Of a stretch of DNA of 64,000 nucleotides, positions 57,939 to 64,000 are shown piece by piece. This DNA is from Streptomyces sp. CB01201 (GTDB lineage: Bacteria > Actinomycetota > Actinomycetes > Streptomycetales > Streptomycetaceae). The notes beneath the pieces are model-generated. The model was not told the DNA's origin. It did not search any database and was given only the letters and a program-made list of their open reading frames with translations. Where the stretch lies: positions 1-64,000 of the forward strand of contig NZ_NNBJ01000001.1 of NCBI RefSeq assembly GCF_002803085.1. Reading direction: 5' to 3'. Position 1 is the first letter of the stretch, and every line of letters starts with the position of its first letter. Both the position numbers and the translations under genes were made by a program.

Positions 57939-58595
57939 TTGCACATCCAGGATTGGCTGGAGAACATCCCCGCCGTCAGTGTCTATCTTCTGGTGGCACT
58001 GGTCATCGGGGTCGAAAGCCTCGGCATCCCGCTGCCCGGCGAGATCGTCCTGGTCAGTTCGGCGCTGCTCGCCTCCCAGCAGGGCCACATCAACCCCGTC
58101 GTGCTCGGCGCCTGCGCCACGGCCGGTGCGGTCATCGGCGACTCGATCGGCTACGCGATCGGCCGCAAGGGCGGCAGGCCGCTGCTCGCCTGGCTCGGCC
58201 GCAAGTTCCCCAAGCACTTCAGCGAGGGCCATGTCGCCATGGCCGAGCGGTCCTTCCAGAAGTGGGGCATGTGGGCCGTCTTCTTCGGCCGCTTCATCGC
58301 GCTGCTCCGCATCTTCGCCGGCCCGCTCGCCGGTGTCCTGCACATGCCGTACTGGAAGTTCCTCATCGCCAACGTGCTGGGCGGCATCTGCTGGGCGGGC
58401 GGCACCACGGCCGTCATCTACTACCTCGGGATCGTCGCCGAGTCCTGGCTGAAGAACTTCTCCTACCTCGGCCTGGTGGCGGCGCTGCTCATCGGAGTCG
58501 CGTCGATGCTGGTCGTCAAGAACCGCGCGAAGAAGTCCATGGCGGAGGCCGAGGCCGCGAACTCCGCGCCGGAGAACGTGCCCGCCGGCGACTGA
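57939..58595 (+). CDS. DedA-family membrane protein
   Basis: A 218-residue membrane protein of the DedA/VTT superfamily (ESLGIPLPGEIVLV; DSIGYAIGRKGG; FGRFIALLRIFAGPLAG), with five to six hydrophobic segments; the family flips undecaprenyl phosphate or phospholipids. The start is TTG 57939: GGGAGGA lies 8 bases upstream, and an ATG at 57931 is in another frame. It is the second VTT-type protein in this window. Confidence 0.88.
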   Translation: MHIQDWLENIPAVSVYLLVALVIGVESLGIPLPGEIVLVSSALLASQQGHINPVVLGACATAGAVIGDSIGYAIGRKGGRPLLAWLGRKFPKHFSEGHVAMAERSFQKWGMWAVFFGRFIALLRIFAGPLAGVLHMPYWKFLIANVLGGICWAGGTTAVIYYLGIVAESWLKNFSYLGLVAALLIGVASMLVVKNRAKKSMAEAEAANSAPENVPAGD

Positions 58596-58620
58596 TCACC
58601 GCCGTGGGCGGCGCCGGGTG

Positions 58621-59094
58621 TCAGGGCTGCCGGTCCTTCAGGAGCACGCTCACGGCGTGCCCGAACAGGAGCCGCCCCGCGCGAGCCGTCAACGCGTCCA
58701 GCGCGCGCGGCAGTCCGCGTACGCGCAGATCCTCACGCCAGATCAGATACGTCCCGGCCCCCGGCGCACGTCCCGGGGACCCGCCCGCACCGGCCGTGCC
58801 CACCTCGATCTCCGCCCATCCCATGACGACCCGCCCGCGCTTCTCCAGGCGGCACACGCCCGGGGCTGCCCCCGCGGGCGGCTCCCAGCGGGTGATCTCC
58901 ATCCGGTCGTCGAAGCCCAGCGGGCCGAGCCCGGTACGGGCCACGAAGACCGTGCCCGGGCCGCTCGGCGGCGGGGTCTCCACGGTGATCCGGGTCAACG
59001 GCACGCCCTGGGCGTGCCGTTCCCAGTCGGTGAGCCGCCGCCAGGCCTCGGCGGGGGCGAGCGGTGTGCGGCGGTCGATGCGGAACAGTGCCAT
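58621..59094 (-). CDS. SRPBCC-family protein
   Basis: A 157-residue START/polyketide-cyclase-like protein (ALFRIDRRTPLAPAEAWRRL; DDRMEITRWEPP), ligand unknown. TACGAT ends 6 bases before ATG 59094, a leaderless pattern. Confidence 0.8.
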   Translation of the reverse strand: MALFRIDRRTPLAPAEAWRRLTDWERHAQGVPLTRITVETPPPSGPGTVFVARTGLGPLGFDDRMEITRWEPPAGAAPGVCRLEKRGRVVMGWAEIEVGTAGAGGSPGRAPGAGTYLIWREDLRVRGLPRALDALTARAGRLLFGHAVSVLLKDRQP

Positions 59095-59203
59095 CGCGCG
59101 ATCGTAAGCGGGCCCCCGGTCGCGCGGGCGCAGGCGCGGTCGCTTAGCGTGACACCCGGCGCGATGGATCCGTACCGAGTGGAATCCGTTCAAGGAGTGG
59201 CGC

Positions 59204-59734
59204 ATGGCAGAGCAGGCGTTGGTCGTGGCAGTGGGCGGCAAGACGCCCGGCATCGCCCCGACCGCATTCACCGCACCCACCTCGGTGGTGCTCGGCGAGG
59301 TGACCCTGGGCGCGGGGGCCAGCGTCTGGTACCACGCGGTCCTGCGGGCCGACTGCGGGCCGATCGTCATCGGCGCCGAGAGCAACATCCAGGACAACTG
59401 CACCGTGCACGTGGACCCGGGCTTCCCGGTCACCGTCGGCGAGCGCGTCACCGTCGGACACAACGCGGTGCTGCACGGCTGCACCGTCGAGGACGACGTG
59501 CTGGTCGGCATGGGCGCCACCGTCCTCAACGGCGCCCGGATCGGGGCGGGTTCACTGATCGCGGCGCAGGCCCTGGTGCCGCAGGGCATGGTCGTGCCGC
59601 CCGGTTCGCTGGTCGCGGGCGTACCGGCCAAGGTCCGGCGCGAGCTGACCGACGAGGAGCGCGAGGGGATCAAGGTCAACGCCCTGATGTATCTGGGCCT
59701 GGCCGAGGACCACCGCACGGCGCACGGCGCCTGA
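59204..59734 (+). CDS. Gamma-carbonic-anhydrase-family protein
   Basis: A 176-residue left-handed beta-helix protein with the zinc histidines of gamma-carbonic anhydrases (VHVDPG; GHNAVLHGC), and VPAKVRREL near the end. Carbonic anhydrase or another metal-dependent acyl transfer activity is possible. AAGGAG stands before ATG 59204. Confidence 0.87.
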   Translation: MAEQALVVAVGGKTPGIAPTAFTAPTSVVLGEVTLGAGASVWYHAVLRADCGPIVIGAESNIQDNCTVHVDPGFPVTVGERVTVGHNAVLHGCTVEDDVLVGMGATVLNGARIGAGSLIAAQALVPQGMVVPPGSLVAGVPAKVRRELTDEEREGIKVNALMYLGLAEDHRTAHGA

Positions 59735-59818
59735 GGCCGCCGGGCGCGGCCCGCGCTGAGCGGAAGATCACAGGCGTCGGCCCTGATCGGCCGGGTCGGC
59801 GATGAGTACCGTGAGCGG

Positions 59819-60562
59819 GTGCCCAAGAACAGAAACACGTTCTCGTCGCTGACCGCCTGGCGGCGTCGCATCGCCTCCCGGGCGGTCCACGCCGGCTGGG
59901 CCCTGGTCAGGGAGGCGGGCGCGGTCACCGCCGAACGCCCGGGGCGGCTGCGCTTCCGCCGGATCGGGGCCGGCACCCGCCTCGCCTTCCCGCAGGGCAC
60001 GGTCTTCGGCGAGCCGTGGATCGAGCTGGGCGACCACTGCATCATCGGCGAACAGGTCACCCTCACCGCCGGGATGATGCCCGGCCTCGACCTCGGCGCC
60101 GAGCCGATCCTGACCCTGGGCAACGGTGTCGTACTGGGCCGGGGCAGCCATGTCATCGCCGATACGACGGTCAGCATCGGCTCGGACACGTACTGCGGCC
60201 CGTACGTCTACATCACCTCGACCAATCACAGCTACGACGATCCGCGCGAGCCCGTGGGCAAGCAGTGGCCGCGCATGGAGCCGGTGGAGATCGGGCCGGG
60301 GTGCTGGCTCGGCACCGGGGCCGTGGTGCTGCCCGGTGCCCGGCTCGGCCGCAACGTGGTCGTGGCGGCCGGCGCGGTCGTACGCGGTGAGGTGCCCGAC
60401 CATGCGGTCGTGGCCGGTGCGCCCGCGCGGATCGTGCGGACCTGGGACGAGGAGAACGGCTGGCAGCCGCCGCTGCGCACGCCCGCGCCGGTGCCGATCC
60501 CCGAGGGCATCACCCCCGAACAGCTGCTGGCCATCGCGGAGTTGGCGCCCGAAGAGGCCTGA
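59819..60562 (+). CDS. Left-handed beta-helix acyltransferase
   Basis: A 247-residue hexapeptide-repeat acyltransferase related to maltose/galactoside O-acetyltransferases, with the catalytic-type His in STNHSYDDP. It probably acetylates a sugar or a surface molecule. The GTG start has TACCGT (59807-59812) 6 bases upstream, a leaderless pattern. Confidence 0.83.
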   Translation: MPKNRNTFSSLTAWRRRIASRAVHAGWALVREAGAVTAERPGRLRFRRIGAGTRLAFPQGTVFGEPWIELGDHCIIGEQVTLTAGMMPGLDLGAEPILTLGNGVVLGRGSHVIADTTVSIGSDTYCGPYVYITSTNHSYDDPREPVGKQWPRMEPVEIGPGCWLGTGAVVLPGARLGRNVVVAAGAVVRGEVPDHAVVAGAPARIVRTWDEENGWQPPLRTPAPVPIPEGITPEQLLAIAELAPEEA

Positions 60563-60618
60563 GAGGGCCGTGGCTGTGCCGCGTCCGGTCGCGGAGGGAG
60601 CCCGGCCCTGGGCGCGGA

Positions 60619-61485
60619 TCAGCCGCTCGCGAGCAGGACCGTGCCGACCAGCGCGAGACCCGCCCCCGCCGCCTGCACCGCCCGCAGCCGCTCCTTGAGG
60701 ACTCCGCGCGCGGCGAGCGCGGTGACCACCGGGTAGAGCGAGGCGAGCACCGCCGCGACGGTGACCGGGCCGTGCTGGGCGGCGATGGAGTACGTCCCGT
60801 TGGCGGCCACATCGGCGAGGCCGACGAAGGCGAGCGCGGGCAGCGCGAGCCACACCGCGCGCGGCCCGCCCTCCTCGGGCAGCGCGCGGGCGCCGCGTCG
60901 CATCGAGACGAACAGTGCGGTGCCGCCGACCGCGACGTTGGTGACGCGCTGCACGAAGAGCGCGAGGAAGAGGCCGGTCACGGTGGTCGACGCCTCGGCG
61001 ATCAACGACATGACCGCCCCGAAGCCGAAGGCGGCGAGCAGGGTGAGCAGCACGGCCTGGCGGCGCACGGCGGCGCCCCGGAACTCCGGGCCGCCCGCGA
61101 GCAGGATGCCGGCCACGGCCACCGCGATCCCGGCGAACTGCAACACCCCCGGCCGCTCACCGAGGACGAGCCCGACGCCGACCGGCACCGCGACCCCCAG
61201 CGAGCCGAGCGGGGAGACGACGCCCATGGGGCCGAGCGCGAGGGCCTTGTAGAAGCTGAGCATGGCGACCGGGCCCACGGCCCCCGCCGCGACCGCGAAC
61301 CACAGCTGCGGGCCGGCCTCGTGCCACCCGCCGGTGGCGATCACGACCGCGCCGAGTACCACCACGGCCACCGTCTGCGAGGCGACCACGACGGTCAGGG
61401 CGGGCATCCGCCGGGTGAGCAGCCCGCCGCCGAAGTCGGCCAGTCCCCACAGGAGGCTGGTGGCCAGGGCGAACAGTGCTGTCAT
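60619..61485 (-). CDS. EamA/DMT-family transporter (fourth)
   Basis: A 288-residue protein with ten membrane helices in two EamA repeats. It diverges from an XRE-cupin regulator across 129 bases containing an inverted repeat, which suggests that the regulator controls it. Substrate unknown. Confidence 0.87.
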   Translation of the reverse strand: MTALFALATSLLWGLADFGGGLLTRRMPALTVVVASQTVAVVVLGAVVIATGGWHEAGPQLWFAVAAGAVGPVAMLSFYKALALGPMGVVSPLGSLGVAVPVGVGLVLGERPGVLQFAGIAVAVAGILLAGGPEFRGAAVRRQAVLLTLLAAFGFGAVMSLIAEASTTVTGLFLALFVQRVTNVAVGGTALFVSMRRGARALPEEGGPRAVWLALPALAFVGLADVAANGTYSIAAQHGPVTVAAVLASLYPVVTALAARGVLKERLRAVQAAGAGLALVGTVLLASG

Positions 61486-61498
61486 GAGGGCCTCGCAG

Positions 61499-61553
61499 TA
61501 CAGTGCGGTGACACAGGAGATCAGTAGGGTGTACCGCAGAATAGTGCACTGTA
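61499..61553. promoter_or_regulatory. Operator-like inverted repeats between EamA and XRE genes
   Basis: TACAGTGC (61499-61506) and GCACTGTA (61546-61553) are perfect inverted copies 39 bases apart; the second overlaps the palindrome AGTGCACT (61543-61550). They lie in the divergent promoter region. Confidence 0.55.
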
Positions 61554-61614
61554 TTGAACCCTGTCATCAAAGATATTGGACGGCCCCTCCCGGGTCCCAC
61601 CTCATGGACGGAAT

Positions 61615-62187
61615 GTGTCGGACCTCGAACTGCTGACCCAGTCACTGGCCCGCAACGTCAAGCGCTGGCGCACCGAGCGCGGTTTCACCCTCGACGCGCT
61701 CGCGACCCGGGCCGGCGTCAGCCGTGGCATGCTCATCCAGATCGAGCAGGCCCGGACCAACCCCAGCGTGGGCACGGTGGTGAAGATCGGTGACGCGCTC
61801 GGCGTGAGCGTCACCACGCTGCTCGACTACGAGAGCGGCCCCAAGGTGCGCATCGTCCCGCCGGACCAGGCCGTCCGGCTCTGGTCCACCGAACGGGGGA
61901 GCTACAGCACGCTGCTCGCCGGCACCGAGGCGCCCGGCCCCCTCGAAATGTGGCACTGGCGCCTGATGCCGGGCGACGGCAGCAACTCGGACCCGCATCC
62001 GGCGGGCACCATCGAGCTGCTCCACGTCACCGAAGGCACCCTCACGCTCGTCGTGGACGGGGTCGACCACGCCATCCCCGCCGGCCATTCGGCGTCCTTC
62101 GAGGCCAACGCCGCGCACACGTACCGCAATGCGGGCCCGGAGCCCGTCACCATGACGATGGCGATCTCGGTCCCGTTCGAACGCTGA
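61615..62187 (+). CDS. XRE-family regulator with cupin domain
   Basis: A 190-residue regulator: helix-turn-helix of the XRE type (about 8-62: TLDALATRAGVSRGMLIQIE) and a C-terminal cupin (about 100-185) for a small ligand. GTG 61615 follows GGACGGAA; an in-frame TTG at 61576 is less likely. Probable repressor of the divergent EamA exporter. Confidence 0.87.
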   Translation: MSDLELLTQSLARNVKRWRTERGFTLDALATRAGVSRGMLIQIEQARTNPSVGTVVKIGDALGVSVTTLLDYESGPKVRIVPPDQAVRLWSTERGSYSTLLAGTEAPGPLEMWHWRLMPGDGSNSDPHPAGTIELLHVTEGTLTLVVDGVDHAIPAGHSASFEANAAHTYRNAGPEPVTMTMAISVPFER

Positions 62188-62615
62188 GGCCCCAACTGCC
62201 TTGAGGACTGGGCCTGTTAGCGTTGATGGTGGACTGCGACCGGTTCGGTGCCGCCTTCTGGACGATTTCGGCCCGGGTCTGGCAATGGGGGCCGAGTCGG
62301 GTGGAGGCTGGCTATCGTCGCTCCCGCGACTCCGGGGGCGACGAAAAACGGAGTTCACCCGGTACGAATCCACTCGTGCGAGTGGATTTCGTGCCGACGC
62401 CGAACCTGGGCACGGGCCAAGGCAGTTGTGGTGTCCCGGGGAGGCGGCAGTGGTCGGACCAGTCGCTCGTGGCGCATGAGCGCACATGGGCACGGCGTGC
62501 GGCCGCATTGCACCAGGTACCAAAACCCATGCTCGCTCTATCAGCCCTGTCCACGCGGTGATCCGGAGAAGACCACGCCGCGAGGACGGCGCGCTACGAT
62601 CCGAAAGGCGCTCAC
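62188..62615. other. 428-base region before fxsA
   Basis: No open frame with coding bias is visible. It contains a perfect inverted repeat, AATCCACTCG-TG-CGAGTGGATT (62367-62388), extended by near-complementary flanks, and a TACGAT -10-like box at 62595-62600 shortly before the fxsA start. It presumably holds the fxs promoter and its regulatory site. Confidence 0.5.
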
Positions 62616-62807
62616 GTGGACGCTCTCGTCTCGGCGGCCGTACGGCCCGGCCCCGCCCTCCACAGGCCGGCCCCCCGGCGGCTCCCCCTGGTGCAGCGGG
62701 CGGCGGCGCAGGGCGCCGGGCGGGCCCCGGCGAATCTGACCAGGGTGATGGCGGCGTACGGAAGCCCCGCGGTTCCCGCCGCGTCTGCCTTCCAGTCGGC
62801 GCTCTGA
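62616..62807 (+). CDS. fxsA: FxsA, FxSxx-COOH RiPP precursor
   Basis: A 63-residue peptide with an Arg/Ala/Pro-rich leader and the C-terminal end A-F-Q-S-A-L, i.e. the F-x-S-x-x-COOH signature (Phe59, Ser61). Such peptides are substrates of the FxsB radical SAM enzyme, which is encoded 20 bases downstream. By analogy with Xye/Grr/Fxs maturases (triceptides), FxsB should link the Phe ring to the Ser beta-carbon. AAAGGCG precedes GTG 62616. Confidence 0.85.
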   Translation: MDALVSAAVRPGPALHRPAPRRLPLVQRAAAQGAGRAPANLTRVMAAYGSPAVPAASAFQSAL

Positions 62808-62827
62808 CGGGCGGAACGAAGCAACCC

Positions 62828-64000
62828 ATGGACCGGCCGATTCCGCCCGCCCTGTCGCAGTTCGTGCTGAAGGTGCACAGCCGATGCGACCTGGCGTGCG
62901 ATCACTGTTACGTCTACGAGCACGCGGACACCAGTTGGCGGGGCAAGCCCCGCGCCGTCTCGGAGGAGATCCTCGCCCAAGTGGCGAACCGTATCGCCGA
63001 GCACGCCCGACACCATCGACTCCCCACCGTCCACGTCGTACTGCACGGCGGCGAACCCCTGCTGGCGGGCCCCGGCCGGCTGCGCCGCGCCGCCGAGGAA
63101 CTCCAGCGGGCCCTGGACGGAGTGAGCGCCCTCGATCTGCGGATGCACACCAACGGCGTCCTGCTCGACGAGACGTTCTGCGAACTCTTCCTGGAACTCG
63201 GCATCAAGGTCGGTGTCTCGCTCGACGGCGACAAGGTCTCCAACGACCGCCACCGCCGTTACGCGGACGGCCGCAGCAGCCACGCCAAGGTCATCCGCGC
63301 GGTCGAACTCCTCAACCGCCCGCGCTACCGCCGCCTGTTCGCCGGGCTGCTCTGCACCATCGACGTCGAGAACGACCCGGTCGCCGTCTACGACGCCCTC
63401 GTGGAACTCTCGCCGCCGCGCATCGACTTCCTTCTGCCGCACGCCACTTGGGACACCCCGCCGCCCCGGCCCGGCGGCGCGGCCACTCCCTACGCCGACT
63501 GGCTCGACGCGATCTACGGCCGCTGGGACGCGGCGGGGCGCCCCGTGCCGGTCCGCATCTTCGACTCCGTACTGCGCACCCTGCGCGGCGAGAGCAGCCT
63601 CACCGAATCGCTGGGGCTCGCGCCCGCCGACCTCGTCGTGATCGAGACCGACGGCACCTTCGAACAGGCCGACAGCCTCAAGACGTCCTACGACGGCGCC
63701 CCCGCCACCGGGATGGACGTCTTCACGCACTCGCTCGACGACGTCCTCCAGCACCCCGGCATGCTCGCCCGCCAGCAGGGCGTCGAGCGGCTCTGCGAGC
63801 AGTGCCGCGACTGCCCGGTCGTCCAGTCCTGCGGCGGCGGCCTCTACGCCCACCGCTACCGCTCCGGCGGCAGCGAGTTCGACAACCCCTCGGTGTTCTG
63901 CCCCGATCTGTTCGCCCTGGTCACCAGCGTCCGAGACCGGGAGGCGGCCAGGCCCGCACCGGTGCCGTCGCCCCCCGAACTGCCGTTGGAACAGGGCGAC
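62828..64000 (+). CDS. fxsB: FxsB, radical SAM/SPASM maturase (partial)
   Basis: At least 391 residues, running off the right edge. Radical SAM cysteines Cys20, Cys24 and Cys27 (CDLACDHC), a GGEP motif in LHGGEPLLAGPG, the SLDGD region, and an auxiliary SPASM-type cluster (CEQCRDCPVVQSCGGG; VFC). A Pro-rich segment starts at the edge. In known members a metallohydrolase-like extension follows. It should modify FxsA. The start is ATG 62828. Confidence 0.92.
   Translation, partial: MDRPIPPALSQFVLKVHSRCDLACDHCYVYEHADTSWRGKPRAVSEEILAQVANRIAEHARHHRLPTVHVVLHGGEPLLAGPGRLRRAAEELQRALDGVSALDLRMHTNGVLLDETFCELFLELGIKVGVSLDGDKVSNDRHRRYADGRSSHAKVIRAVELLNRPRYRRLFAGLLCTIDVENDPVAVYDALVELSPPRIDFLLPHATWDTPPPRPGGAATPYADWLDAIYGRWDAAGRPVPVRIFDSVLRTLRGESSLTESLGLAPADLVVIETDGTFEQADSLKTSYDGAPATGMDVFTHSLDDVLQHPGMLARQQGVERLCEQCRDCPVVQSCGGGLYAHRYRSGGSEFDNPSVFCPDLFALVTSVRDREAARPAPVPSPPELPLEQGD

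Noticed and set aside
57931..58452. ATG 57931 as start of the gene before the SRPBCC gene
   Set aside because: Its frame gives Arg/Ser-rich sequence; the TTG at 57939 gives the conserved DedA protein with a well-placed ribosome site.
62612..63853. Minus-strand frame of 413 codons over the radical SAM gene
   Set aside because: The plus strand encodes an intact CxxxCxxC radical SAM enzyme and SPASM cysteines; the minus frame has no motif.

Overview
The window is chromosomal DNA of a Streptomyces or very close relative. Reasons: very high G+C with strongly G/C-biased third codon positions, many GTG and some TTG starts, many leaderless genes, and a gene order (5S rRNA, CDP-alcohol phosphotransferase, mannose-1-phosphate guanylyltransferase, DUF881/Sbp/DUF881, FHA, two MerR genes, gcvP, then ung, lnt, tuf3) that I recognise from the conserved core arm of Streptomyces chromosomes. 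I see no phage, insertion sequence, CRISPR array or complete tRNA. The window opens in the last bases of a 5S rRNA and ends inside a radical SAM gene.

Region 1 (1-14.4 kb) is the old actinobacterial block that in mycobacteria runs pgsA2, DUF881, Sbp, DUF881, gcvH, garA, ftsR-like MerR, DUF151 and second MerR to gcvB. Here gcvH is absent from the block, a PafBC-type promoter plus dinB and a PRC-barrel gene are inserted, and gcvP sits behind a tandem glycine riboswitch.

Region 2 (14-34.5 kb) is mixed metabolism and membrane genes: a DUF5999 protein, a glutamate-cysteine-ligase-like enzyme, a VWA/solute-binding lipoprotein-like protein, a CPBP protease, PhzF, a DUF4242 metal-binding protein, VOC and cupin proteins, PadR, MocR, LysR, three EamA exporters, two flavin split-barrel proteins, an isochorismatase-fold protein without its cysteine, a Rieske lipoprotein, and a HipA-like kinase translationally coupled to DUF3037.

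Region 3 (34.5-48.9 kb) holds two SDR reductases behind a strong promoter with an operator-like repeat, an orphan peptide-binding lipoprotein, ung and a TPR-like gene (both with perfect RecA-independent DNA-damage promoter motifs), Gfo/Idh oxidoreductase, lnt, enoyl-CoA hydratase, GNAT, two tiny paralogues, uppP and a TVP38-type membrane protein.

Region 4 (48.9-64 kb) has the divergent elongation factor tuf3, a patatin, a spermidine-synthase-like protein, an MFS exporter, a secreted/membrane proline-rich protein, a thioesterase, a Tat-exported GH3 glucosidase with a PA14 insert, DedA, gamma-carbonic anhydrase, a left-handed-helix acyltransferase, an EamA/XRE-cupin divergent pair, and finally the start of an Fxs RiPP locus: a 63-residue precursor ending F-Q-S-A-L followed by its SPASM radical SAM maturase.

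Across the window, three themes recur: (i) leaderless genes with a TAnnnT-like -10 box six to eight bases before the start codon; (ii) a three-member set of PafBC-type DNA-damage promoters (dinB, ung, TPR gene); and (iii) short tandem repeats lying across or just after stop codons of several genes.
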